Shown in pieces: positions 17,357-25,821 of a stretch of DNA of 64,000 nucleotides. A model generated the notes under the pieces. That model did no database searches and was not told the DNA's origin. It saw nothing but the letters and a program-made list of their open reading frames with translations. The stretch is from an uncultured Bacteroidota bacterium. Its GTDB lineage: Bacteria > Bacteroidota > Bacteroidia > Chitinophagales > Chitinophagaceae. The position numbers were made by a program, and so were the translations under genes. Position 1 is the stretch's first letter, and every line of letters starts with the position of its first letter. Location of the stretch: NCBI GenBank assembly GCA_903824665.1, contig CAIJXT010000033.1:62001-126000 (forward strand), written 5' to 3'.

Positions 17357-19303
17357 TTATTTGGCAGTTAGCACTACAGTTTCTTTGTATTGTTCTTTCA
17401 GACCATCAACTAATTTGTTGTTTGCAGCAAACTGTGCAGGGTCTATCTTCATTGTCTTGAGCTCGTAAACCTTTTTGAGTGTAACGGTCTTGCTTTTAGG
17501 GTCGGATGTATAGGTAAAGCTGTAGTTCCACAATCCATCAACACTTCCTTTTGCTGCTTTGGGCAGGTAAGTAACACGGTATCCGTCGGGAATATTGAGT
17601 GTTACTGTCTCCCGGATGATTTCTTTGTGCGGATGGTAGGCTGCTACATTGCGGTCTTCCTCCGTAACACGCAGATCCAGGAACGGACGGTTTACATTCA
17701 TGTTTACAAAATAGTCTTTCTTCACCTGCTGTACATAACCACCCAGTGTATAATCAGCGTTAAGCGATACTTCTTTATCGCCCGATCCTGATGCATTGAT
17801 ATCATAGCGCTTCAAGAGGAACTTATGATTGCCAATAGCCGCCAGACTGCGTACAAGCTCGTCTTTTTCTTCCTTACGGCGAATGTAAGCCAGTGCATCG
17901 CCGATCTCCCATGCCGGGTAGCCCGTGTATTGCTTGCTGGTAGATCCGTTTACGTCGTTGTAAGAGAGGTTCATCGTTGTGTTCATTGTGGTCACACTGC
18001 GCGACGATGGCTCTTCTGGGATCTTCACAATTTTATAGTCCCTGTCATTCAGCATGATCATCGCTTCTTTACCTTGTATATCCCAGCGGTTGGTGCCCAA
18101 TGGCTGCACATGGCTGGTACCATCAGGAAACATCCACTCACCATCAATCTTTACCGCACAGATCATGTGATTATACAGGTTTTGCGTCTGTATTTCATCA
18201 TGAGTATATGGCTTGTCGTTAGTACCTATTACAGCAAAATATGCCGGAATGCCGGCCTTCTGACACATAGCCATTATGATGCTGGACATGTCTTTACAAT
18301 CTCCGTACATCCTTTTACACACTGTATCGGCCGGATTAGGTACAAAACCATCACGATCCTCGAGGTAAAGCATTTCGTAGTGAAAGTTATCCTGAACCCA
18401 GTCGTAAATGCGGGCTACTTTTTCACGGTCTGAGTAAGCATGGCGGGTAAGCTCAGCAGTCTTCCTGTTCAGGAACGAATCTGTTTTCAGGTTCATACCC
18501 CGCACGTAAGAGTATTTGTGCTTGTGGTGGGCATCCATACTGCCAGTCATCAGCGAGTCTTTTTTGGCACCGGGGAAGCGGAACGAAATAACGTAAGGAA
18601 TAACGTGCGTCATGTAATACAGCGGAGACGGTACATTGTCATATTCCTTTTCAGCAGGCAGGTTGGCGGCCGAGAATCGATAGGTAATCGTACCGCCATT
18701 ATCAGTAACAGATCTTTGGATTCTGCTGGTATCTGCGCCTTTTACCAGAAATCCCATCTTTACATACTTTGGTACAGTTACTTCGTATACCGAGTTGATT
18801 GTTGGCACGTCGTTGCCAAAATGAAAACCAGATAACATTCGCAACTCCTCATGCACCGTAGTAGAAGTAGTACGGGTAACTGTCTTGCGGGTGATACCAG
18901 TATAATTCAAACTCACTTTGCCATTCTTATCGAGATTCTTCACCACCCTGTAATCATTCTTTTCAGGTATATACGCAGTAGCATCGGCCTGAATCAGGTA
19001 GCTGAATGTACCACCGGGAATGCCTTCGCCATTGAATGTGTTGAGTGACTTTTCGCTGATGAACAATTTCTCTGCTACAGTGGTTGTAGAGGCTGTAAGT
19101 TGTCCGTCTTCCTCTTTAATAATCAGCGTGTGTTTGTCGTCGGTATATACGGCATGCTCGTTGCTGTACTTAGCCGCAATGCTGTCATATTTCTGACGTT
19201 TCAGCGACAACTGCGCCTGCACAGCACCCGACAGACCCATAGCCGCCATAAGCAGGCATAAAGTCTTGTGCTGCCATTGTATATGTATCCTGGCGTTACT
19301 CAT
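17357..19303 (-). CDS. DUF3857/transglutaminase-like secreted protein, catalytic triad intact
   Basis: 648 residues. Signal peptide (ends GAVQAQ), DUF3857 domain (about 60-270), then a transglutaminase-like core with Cys336 in RMYGDCKDMS, His379 in LYNHMICAV and Asp394 in MFPDGTS, the full triad. Such proteins are common in Bacteroidota near the envelope, and their substrates are unknown; protein or peptidoglycan-peptide hydrolysis is as plausible as cross-linking. Followed closely by a catalytically dead paralogue. The 212 bases upstream, before the comEC stop, hold no gene I can support. Confidence 0.88.
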   Translation of the reverse strand: MSNARIHIQWQHKTLCLLMAAMGLSGAVQAQLSLKRQKYDSIAAKYSNEHAVYTDDKHTLIIKEEDGQLTASTTTVAEKLFISEKSLNTFNGEGIPGGTFSYLIQADATAYIPEKNDYRVVKNLDKNGKVSLNYTGITRKTVTRTTSTTVHEELRMLSGFHFGNDVPTINSVYEVTVPKYVKMGFLVKGADTSRIQRSVTDNGGTITYRFSAANLPAEKEYDNVPSPLYYMTHVIPYVISFRFPGAKKDSLMTGSMDAHHKHKYSYVRGMNLKTDSFLNRKTAELTRHAYSDREKVARIYDWVQDNFHYEMLYLEDRDGFVPNPADTVCKRMYGDCKDMSSIIMAMCQKAGIPAYFAVIGTNDKPYTHDEIQTQNLYNHMICAVKIDGEWMFPDGTSHVQPLGTNRWDIQGKEAMIMLNDRDYKIVKIPEEPSSRSVTTMNTTMNLSYNDVNGSTSKQYTGYPAWEIGDALAYIRRKEEKDELVRSLAAIGNHKFLLKRYDINASGSGDKEVSLNADYTLGGYVQQVKKDYFVNMNVNRPFLDLRVTEEDRNVAAYHPHKEIIRETVTLNIPDGYRVTYLPKAAKGSVDGLWNYSFTYTSDPKSKTVTLKKVYELKTMKIDPAQFAANNKLVDGLKEQYKETVVLTAK

Positions 19304-19515
19304 TTTAGTAAAGTATTAATTCGTAAAACAGTCTCAGTATGAAACAGGGGTATAAATATAATGATAAAAAGACAGTAGTCAAGTTTTCTACGGAAAAAGA
19401 ACATGGAAGGGCATTCCCGGCCTGTTACATAGGTCATATAAAACATACATTTTATGTATTTTTTGACAGGGTTTTAGGTTGCTTTCTATCCAAAAACATA
19501 CCGGACATTCCAGCA

Positions 19516-21633
19516 TTATTGAGACAAAACAAAAGCTCCATTTCTGGCTACACTATGAAAATTTACCCTTGCCTGCTGCGCCATGGCTTCCAGCCTGCGC
19601 AACTGCGCATCCGAAAAACTGCCACCGGCTACTATTGTCCCCGGCGAGCATAAATGTAGTAGTTGCTCCGCATCGGCGTATTCATATTGGTTGAGTACCA
19701 GGTAATCGGCATGAAATGGTGCCGCGGGCACAACATCCCCATCCAATATCAAAACAGTTTTTCCTCCAACAACAAAAAGATCATGGTAATCAGATGGCGA
19801 TTGCTGCCACGCCCGCCAGAACGTATGTGCAGGCTTCGAGGCATAGTTTGCATCCTCGCAGTGCACAGTATCTGTTCTGATGACCCGGAAGCGCGCACCG
19901 GTAATCGATTCTATGTGGGTGAAATCTGAGGTATTATATATCACCAGTCGCTGTTGTTGCAACCGGGCCCACTCGCTCAGGCATAAAGAAAACATGAGTA
20001 TACACGCAGCCGACAAAGCCGTGAATAATGCCCGTTTGTATTGCCGCAGCCACCAGAATGAGACACCCGCCACGATTATATAGACCACAATGGTCTCGAA
20101 ACCACTCAGTACCAGGTACCCGAACGACTCAGGCCCGGCACCCTGCAGCATATCTACTATTCCGCCAAAAACATCGACCCCAAATCGTATAGCCGAGGCT
20201 ATCAGTTCCGCCACAGCTGGCAAACTACCCACCACAACCAGCACCATGCCCGCTATCAGTACCAACCCCATAAACACATAGGCTGCCACATTAGCTACGA
20301 TGAACATGACGGGGAAGGCGTGAAAATGAAAAATGACGAGGGGTGCCACCAGCAACTCCGCAGCAATACTCATCGCAACTACGCCCCACAACTTGCCGGT
20401 CAATGTGTACACAGCTCGCCGCACCCACCCCACTTTACTCCCACCCACAATGCTGACTCCCGTCGCAGGCAACAGATCGAAAATGGGTTTGTAGAATAGT
20501 AAAATAGAGAGCACTGCGATGCACGACAACTGAAAACCCACAGAAAACAACCATGCGGGCTGCACAAACAGCAAAATAAAGGCTGTCGCAAGGAGCTGAT
20601 TGATACTGTTTGAAGGTCTTTGAAGCATTATGCCAAATGCCAGAATGGAGAACATCATCGCCGCGCGCGTGGCCGAGGGCTGTGCTCCGGCCATCAGCAC
20701 ATAAAGCCACACAACCGGAAAAGCGATAGCATACTTCACCCACAAATACCTGCGGTGCCTGAGCCAGCGCAGCAAAAATGCGATGACCATAAAGAAAATG
20801 GCAACATTGCCACCGGAGATGGCTATTATATGTACAATACCCGTTTCTGAATAGGCATGACGCAGTTCTTCGTCCAGATTCACCTCGTCGCCCACAATCA
20901 TAGCCTGCAGCAAACCCATAGCTTTGTGGCCGCCCAGGTACCGGGCCAGTTGCAGCATGCACCAGTTGTGTGCCCGCTCTGTAAGCGGCTGCGCGTGTTC
21001 ATTCACCGGCCCAAAAACCAGTATGTCTGCTGCGGGGCACCACTGACGGTACCGAATGTTGTTTCGTGCGCAATAGGCAGCATAACTGAATTCAAACGGA
21101 TTACCGGCATCGGTCAGGGCTTCCCATCGTCCGGGCAGCAGCAGCGTATCGCCCCGGTGCACTACAGTGGAGGAGTCATTTTTTGCCACATATACAAATG
21201 CCTTACCAACAGTATACGCAACCCTCCCACCGTCAACACAGCCTATGATATCGACTGTCAGTTTCCACGAGTTGTCCTTTTCTGCTGGCGTAGCCGCTAC
21301 CCTGGCCAACCACTTTGCATTCGGCGAAAGGTGATAACCAAACCATTCAGGATCATTGCGCACATCGTTGGCTGCGCTGATTGAGCCGCCACAGCCAAAT
21401 AGGAAACCCACCATGCAGACCATTACCACCCCATCGCTATGCAGTGCCTGCTGCAGCAAAAGGGGAATCAGCAGTAGTACCGAAACCAATGCGACTCCTG
21501 CATAACAGTAAATAGTTGACAGATGCCAGGGGAGATAAAAATAGGCCAGAATACCCGCCAAAAAAGGCAGCAGCAGACGAAAAAAAGGCGCAGTTTCCCA
21601 GATATAGGCGTTATGGCGTGGCCAGCGATTCAT
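19516..21633 (-). CDS. comEC: ComEC/Rec2-family DNA-uptake membrane channel
   Basis: 705 residues, rich in membrane helices. N-terminal DUF4131-like region with an OB-like part (about 100-200), then the competence channel domain beginning at HIIAISGGNVAIFFMVIAF, the family's hallmark HxxAISG loop. The C-terminal ~120 residues are a short soluble part with no clear metallo-beta-lactamase motif, as is usual for the shorter Bacteroidota forms. Predicted to pass single-stranded DNA across the inner membrane during transformation. Confidence 0.9.
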   Translation of the reverse strand: MNRWPRHNAYIWETAPFFRLLLPFLAGILAYFYLPWHLSTIYCYAGVALVSVLLLIPLLLQQALHSDGVVMVCMVGFLFGCGGSISAANDVRNDPEWFGYHLSPNAKWLARVAATPAEKDNSWKLTVDIIGCVDGGRVAYTVGKAFVYVAKNDSSTVVHRGDTLLLPGRWEALTDAGNPFEFSYAAYCARNNIRYRQWCPAADILVFGPVNEHAQPLTERAHNWCMLQLARYLGGHKAMGLLQAMIVGDEVNLDEELRHAYSETGIVHIIAISGGNVAIFFMVIAFLLRWLRHRRYLWVKYAIAFPVVWLYVLMAGAQPSATRAAMMFSILAFGIMLQRPSNSINQLLATAFILLFVQPAWLFSVGFQLSCIAVLSILLFYKPIFDLLPATGVSIVGGSKVGWVRRAVYTLTGKLWGVVAMSIAAELLVAPLVIFHFHAFPVMFIVANVAAYVFMGLVLIAGMVLVVVGSLPAVAELIASAIRFGVDVFGGIVDMLQGAGPESFGYLVLSGFETIVVYIIVAGVSFWWLRQYKRALFTALSAACILMFSLCLSEWARLQQQRLVIYNTSDFTHIESITGARFRVIRTDTVHCEDANYASKPAHTFWRAWQQSPSDYHDLFVVGGKTVLILDGDVVPAAPFHADYLVLNQYEYADAEQLLHLCSPGTIVAGGSFSDAQLRRLEAMAQQARVNFHSVARNGAFVLSQ

Positions 21634-21717
21634 GTATGGCTATTGCAGACAAGATATAGCTTTTCAAATAAAAGAAACAATCCATGAAATTCGGGAAAAT
21701 ATCGGAGATAACTCGCC

Positions 21718-22278
21718 TCACAAACCCGCCCAGTTGTTCAGCAGTTGCTGCCCATACTCCGTCCCAACCGATTCCGGATGAAACTGCACACCAATACAGG
21801 GAAACCTGCTGTGGGCCAATGCCATGACGGTACCATCGGCTGTATGTGCTAATGCCTGCAGTCCGGTATCAGATATGCCCTCTATGGCCAGCGAATGATA
21901 ACGCATTACATTGTAGGGCGAGGGAATACCTGCAAACAATGGATGATTATCGTGACTTATGGGGCTCACCTTGCCGTGCATAGGATAGGGCGCACGCACC
22001 AGCTTCCCACCAAAATACATCCCTAATGCCTGATGGCCCAGACACACACCCAGTATGGGTACACGGTTGTGAAAATGATCAATCAACTGCATGGTGATAC
22101 CTGCCTGCAGCGGTGTTTCAGGGCCGGGAGAAATAATGATCCGCTCGGGATGGATGTCGATAAGATTACTCAGTGAAATCTCATCATTGCGATACACAAC
22201 ACACTCATGCCCCGTCTGCAGCAGGTAGTGGTGCAGTATCCAGGTGAAGGAGTCGTAGTTGTCAATGAGTACCCACAT
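21718..22278 (-). CDS. Glutamine amidotransferase subunit TrpG/PabA
   Basis: 186 residues, full length. Class I glutaminase: the nucleophile Cys in GVCLGHQALG, and the His and Glu in QFHPESVGTEYG; also the oxyanion segment IISPGPETP. Supplies ammonia to chorismate for anthranilate or 4-amino-4-deoxychorismate. No trpE/pabB partner lies nearby, so the branch cannot be decided. Its start overlaps the end of cvpA by 17 bases, implying translational coupling. Confidence 0.9.
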   Translation of the reverse strand: MWVLIDNYDSFTWILHHYLLQTGHECVVYRNDEISLSNLIDIHPERIIISPGPETPLQAGITMQLIDHFHNRVPILGVCLGHQALGMYFGGKLVRAPYPMHGKVSPISHDNHPLFAGIPSPYNVMRYHSLAIEGISDTGLQALAHTADGTVMALAHSRFPCIGVQFHPESVGTEYGQQLLNNWAGL

Positions 22279-22813
22279 CTGCCGGTTGGCTGTTTACAGA
22301 GTCGAAAAAGTGCTCCAGCTTGGAAAAAGTATCCTGTACGAATGGCATTAGTTTGCCAGCCTGATGAAAAAACCAAGGCGCCAGCTGCGACAGGCTGTTG
22401 TAAGTCTTCGATTGTGCAATGGTATCTGCAGAGATGATGTGCGCACGGGCGCCAATCCACAGCATCGAGCTCCAGATCACTGCTCCCAGAAATGCATACA
22501 ATAGTCCACCGCACAACTTATTGACAACGCCCAGCAATAAACCTTCTGCTGCCTTTTCAATCACCTTGCCTATAAGCCGCACCAGCAATACTACACCGAT
22601 GAACAATACTATATAACTGACGACTTGCGCCCATGGCGTCGATACATAATCATTGGCAAGCAGCCAGGCCGCAAAAGACTGGGAACACTTGAGTGCCACA
22701 AGCAACCCAATAAGAATGGCCACAACCGAAAATGCCGCCACAATAAGCCCCTTCATATAGCCGCGTATGAAGAAAAGCAGAATAATAACTAAGCCGGTAA
22801 TGTCGAGCGCCAT
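22262..22813 (-). CDS. CvpA-family inner-membrane protein
   Basis: 183 residues. Four predicted membrane helices in the first ~130 residues (MALDITGLVIILLFFIRGYM... LVALKCSQSF... VVSYIVLFIGVVLLVRLIG... LYAFLGAVIWSSMLWIG) then a soluble amphipathic tail. This matches the CvpA family (named for colicin V production, with envelope-stress roles). Overlaps trpG/pabA downstream and follows yqeY by 38 bases, so the three are probably an operon. Confidence 0.85.
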   Translation of the reverse strand: MALDITGLVIILLFFIRGYMKGLIVAAFSVVAILIGLLVALKCSQSFAAWLLANDYVSTPWAQVVSYIVLFIGVVLLVRLIGKVIEKAAEGLLLGVVNKLCGGLLYAFLGAVIWSSMLWIGARAHIISADTIAQSKTYNSLSQLAPWFFHQAGKLMPFVQDTFSKLEHFFDSVNSQPADVGTH

Positions 22814-22851
22814 AGAGGAGATTCAAAACGTTGTACTACCTGTGGTATACC

Positions 22852-23304
22852 TCAGGAAGCCAGCAACTGCTTTACCGTTTCAGATATGGCTTTCCCATCG
22901 GCCTTGCCTGCAAGTTGTTTCGATGCCACACCCATTACCTTGCCCATATCGGCCGGCGATGTTGCACCTACCTGTTCTACTATGGCTTTTACAGCAGCTC
23001 TCAGTTCATCAGTACTCATCTGCTGTGGTAGAAACCTTTCTATAATAGCAAGCTCTTCGCGTTCTTTAGCTGCCAGGTCTTCACGGTTTTGCTTTTCAAA
23101 AATATCAAGCGAATCCCTGCGCTGCTTGGCAAGCTTTTGCAACATCTTCAATTCCGTAGCTTCACTTATTTCGCCATTGGCACCTTCAGCTGTTTTCTCT
23201 ATTATGATGGCTGCCTTTATTGCACGAAGTGTACGCAATGCCGCTTCATCCTTTGCGCGCATCGCATTCTTCAACTCGTCCATTATTCTAATTTCCAGAG
23301 ACAT
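22852..23304 (-). CDS. yqeY: YqeY/GatB-tail domain protein
   Basis: 150 residues. Helical protein with the YqeY signature: MDELKNAMRAKDEAALRTLRAIKAAI at the start, LPQQMSTDELRAAVKAIV, and a C-terminal DMGKVMGVASKQLAGKADG that resembles the GatB tRNA-binding tail. Function is poorly defined; an RNA or tRNA-amidotransferase link is an inference from the fold. First gene of the yqeY-cvpA-trpG/pabA run. Confidence 0.9.
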   Translation of the reverse strand: MSLEIRIMDELKNAMRAKDEAALRTLRAIKAAIIIEKTAEGANGEISEATELKMLQKLAKQRRDSLDIFEKQNREDLAAKEREELAIIERFLPQQMSTDELRAAVKAIVEQVGATSPADMGKVMGVASKQLAGKADGKAISETVKQLLAS

Positions 23305-23334
23305 GATATAAAAATTGAAATGTTGAAAGTTTTT

Positions 23335-23390
23335 TTAGTAGAAAGTAGAGAGTATAAAGTCGAAAGTATAAAGAATAAAGTTCGGAGTTA
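23335..23390 (-). repeat. ACT-rich repeat tract upstream of yqeY
   Basis: Read on the - strand it contains CTTTATACTTTCGACTTTAT and CTCTACTTTCTAC, close to the units at 12521-12585 upstream of rseP. Lies in the 196-base gap between yqeY and the end of gldC; no gene is seen there. Confidence 0.55.
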
Positions 23391-23500
23391 GGGGTTTGTC
23401 TGATTATTGACCTTTCCCAGAATGTCCTTCAGCCCGATCAAAATCCCCGTTTCACGAAATCTCTCTTCACTAAATCCCGGTCCTGATTCCCAATTCCCCT

Positions 23501-23845
23501 TTATTTGTTGTCTGCTTTTTCGAGTGCGTCGCCGGCCTTTTTCAGAAAACTCTTTGCAAACTGCTTCATTTCGTTGGCCAGCTCGTCATTACGGGTTGCT
23601 CGCTGGTAGGTGTCTGCCATTCCAAAGAAAGTCTGGTAAAAGAAATCATTCATTTCATCCACCATCATTTTACTGGTCCAGAGGTCTATGCGCAATGCCG
23701 ACTTCTCTTCACCATCCCACAGGCCCAGCAGTATCGCTTTTGCCTTTTGCCATTCGGCCACGCCACCATCCGGTGCAGTCCACTGTATCGATTCCGGCAT
23801 CTTGTCTTCAGCCAGTTCTACTTGTATATTTATTGTTGAGGTCAT
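23501..23845 (-). CDS. gldC: Gliding motility protein GldC
   Basis: 114 residues from the ATG at 23845; the open frame runs upstream to 23887, but the extra 14 residues (MYFTRTFAPSQILS) do not fit the family. Recognised by VELAEDKMPESIQWTAPDGG, LRIDLWTSKMMVDEMNDFFYQT and ADTYQRATRNDELA. GldC was found by gliding mutants of Flavobacterium johnsoniae; its biochemical role is unclear and it also occurs in non-gliding relatives. Consistent with the T9SS-exported proteins nearby. Confidence 0.88.
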   Translation of the reverse strand: MTSTINIQVELAEDKMPESIQWTAPDGGVAEWQKAKAILLGLWDGEEKSALRIDLWTSKMMVDEMNDFFYQTFFGMADTYQRATRNDELANEMKQFAKSFLKKAGDALEKADNK

Positions 23846-24038
23846 ACTTAGAATTTGTGATGGCGCAAAAGTACGTGTAAAATACAAAAGGTAGTACCCA
23901 TGTTAATCCACTATTAGATTCAATTGAACACTTTGTCTGTGAGTCGCAGAAATACCAACTTCAAAGTAAAAACAAAGTGAATCTGCCACAGTGAAGAACG
24001 GTAGCCATTGCTGACCACAAGAAACCCTGAAGGTGAAT

Positions 24039-24755
24039 TTACTGCTTTGCAAATCTGCGCGTTGCTATAGCATTACCATTAGCATTGAGTATCCGCACAG
24101 AGTACATACCAGGTGGCAGGTTTTCAATATTGAGTGTGGTACTGGTATCTTCTGTAACCCGGTAGGTACTCAGTTGCCTGCCAATAATGTTGTGAATAGA
24201 TATGCTTTTCACCCCAATACCAGAGCCATAGATTACACTGATTACGTTCGTTGCGGGATTTGGGTAAACAGATATCTCTTCCGGAGCCCTGCTGAATGCT
24301 TTGATTGATAGTGCAGTCTTGCAAATAATGAAAGTCGCTATCGCAGTATCTGCCGGTATTGTTGCGTTGTCCATTCTCACCTTCGCATAATAGCACCCTG
24401 TTGTAGTAGTCGCAGCAAAATCAACCGATAGGTAAAAGACTGAAGACCCTGGACCAATTCCAAAAGTTCTCGCCGATGGAGATGGCCATAAATCATGAAA
24501 GCTGAAGCACCCTGCAGGATCGCAGATACCGCTGGCCGCTTTCCAGTCGGCTGGAAAATCTGTTTCAATCACTTCCCAGTCAATATTGGCAGTACCCGTG
24601 GTAAGGTTGGTGACGCTGTCATCAAAAATCAACAATGATGTTCCTGCAGTTACTATCGAAACTGTATCATGAGCTAGTGCAAAAGACTGTGCAACGGCAC
24701 TCCGCCCTGCCATCAGAAAGGTAATCAACATGAATGATAGGCGTAGTTTATTCAT
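24039..24755 (-). CDS. T9SS-exported protein, paralogue of the next gene
   Basis: 238 residues from the ATG at 24755 (open frame to 24776); that ATG begins a signal peptide ending AGRSAVAQ. A ~150-residue beta domain of unknown role follows, then a type A sorting domain (ISVYPNPATNVISV... NIENLPPGMYSVRILN... RRFAKQ). The middle and tail align with the next gene (shared LTNLxT-WxVxxTxFPxDW core and ENLPxGxY tail), so the pair looks like a tandem duplication. No catalytic motif is visible. Confidence 0.82.
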   Translation of the reverse strand: MNKLRLSFMLITFLMAGRSAVAQSFALAHDTVSIVTAGTSLLIFDDSVTNLTTGTANIDWEVIETDFPADWKAASGICDPAGCFSFHDLWPSPSARTFGIGPGSSVFYLSVDFAATTTTGCYYAKVRMDNATIPADTAIATFIICKTALSIKAFSRAPEEISVYPNPATNVISVIYGSGIGVKSISIHNIIGRQLSTYRVTEDTSTTLNIENLPPGMYSVRILNANGNAIATRRFAKQ

Positions 24756-24810
24756 ACCGATCAATTTAATATGCAATATACAAAATGTTTCTGTGAAATA
24801 TAAAAAACAA

Positions 24811-24841
24811 AAATGGTTGCTTCAAAATGAAGCAACCATTT
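24811..24841 (-). terminator. Terminator after the second T9SS paralogue
   Basis: AAATGGTTGCTTC / GAAGCAACCATTT forms a 13-bp perfect stem with a 5-base loop. On the - strand it is followed by a run of U (TTTTTGTTTTTTATA). It lies 22 bases after the stop of the 24864-25589 gene. Confidence 0.85.
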
Positions 24842-24863
24842 CTAAATTTTTTTTCAAACCTAA

Positions 24864-25589
24864 TTATTGCTTTGTAAACTTGCGTGTGGCAACCACATCA
24901 CCATTTACATTCAGCAAACGTGTAAAGTAAATGCCTGAAGGCAGGTTTTCAATGTTGAGACTTGCACTAGACTGATTAGAAACGCGATATACACCCACTT
25001 GTTTGCCTATGATGTTGTACACAGCAATATTGCGAACATCGCTAGACTGATCGAACAAAACATTCAGGGACGTTGTTGCCGGGTTAGGATAAATTGCAAC
25101 ATCTCCCGCCATTTTCACAACCGAAACCGATGTTGTAGACCTTGTCACAATGTATGTTTGAAACAACTCGTCTGAAGACAAACCAAACTTATTATTGAGC
25201 CGTACACGCATGTAATAGGTACCGTTTGTTGTTACGCCTGATGCCGTGGCCAGATCAATCTGCATTTTAAATGTTCCTGGAGTCGTAGAAACAGCATAAA
25301 GACATTCATAAGGCGAAGTCGCAGGCCACAAACCAGTGCCTGAAATGCAGGTGCAATTATCGCAAATTCCGGTATTTGCCAGCCAGTCGTTAGGGAAGTT
25401 TGTCGCAACTACTCTCCATTGTACCGTTAAGGGACTGGTAAGCAGATTGGTTAGATCATTATGAGCTTCATAATAACCACTTGTCGAAAATGAAACCGTA
25501 TCATGTGGTGACGACATTGACTGGGCAATAGACTTGTCGGCAGCAAAAAGCAAACCGACAAATGATAACATTATGAAAATTTTCTTCAT
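24864..25589 (-). CDS. T9SS-exported protein, tandem paralogue
   Basis: 241 residues from the ATG at 25589 (open frame to 25622); it starts a signal peptide ending DKSIAQ. Same plan as its neighbour: an unknown ~150-residue beta domain with a CDNCTCISG cysteine cluster, then a sorting domain (VAIYPNPATTSLNV... NIENLPSGIYFTRLLN... ATRKFTKQ). The Cys cluster has a counterpart CDPAGCFSF in the paralogue. Each gene has its own promoter or terminator, so expression is probably independent. Confidence 0.82.
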   Translation of the reverse strand: MKKIFIMLSFVGLLFAADKSIAQSMSSPHDTVSFSTSGYYEAHNDLTNLLTSPLTVQWRVVATNFPNDWLANTGICDNCTCISGTGLWPATSPYECLYAVSTTPGTFKMQIDLATASGVTTNGTYYMRVRLNNKFGLSSDELFQTYIVTRSTTSVSVVKMAGDVAIYPNPATTSLNVLFDQSSDVRNIAVYNIIGKQVGVYRVSNQSSASLNIENLPSGIYFTRLLNVNGDVVATRKFTKQ

Positions 25590-25610
25590 GATTACACTAT
25601 TTTCTCTATG

Positions 25611-25640
25611 CAAATTATACAATTATTTTCTTACCGCAAA
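25611..25640 (-). promoter_or_regulatory. Promoter of the 24864-25589 gene
   Basis: On the - strand a TTTG (25637-25640) is followed after 17 bases by TATAATTTG (25611-25619), close to the -33/-7 pattern. The ATG lies about 20 bases further on. Confidence 0.5.
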
Positions 25641-25776
25641 ATAAAATGCTCCACAATGGGCGTTTTAAGAAGATTTTTGCAATATTCCCGCTCATTACCA
25701 GTAACTTATAGTACATCAAAAATGATGCCTAACCCAATTCAGGCTCTAGCATTTGATGACATCCAACCAATAAAAA

Positions 25777-25805
25777 CGGCCTGCTTCTGAAACAGAAGCA
25801 GGCCG
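25777..25805 (-). terminator. Terminator of the Omp28-like gene 25822-27723
   Basis: CGGCCTGCTTCTG / CAGAAGCAGGCCG is a 13-bp perfect stem with a 3-base loop, followed on the - strand by TTTTTATTGG. Lies 17 bases after the stop codon. Confidence 0.88.
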
Positions 25806-25821
25806 CCTGATTGAAGTGTTA

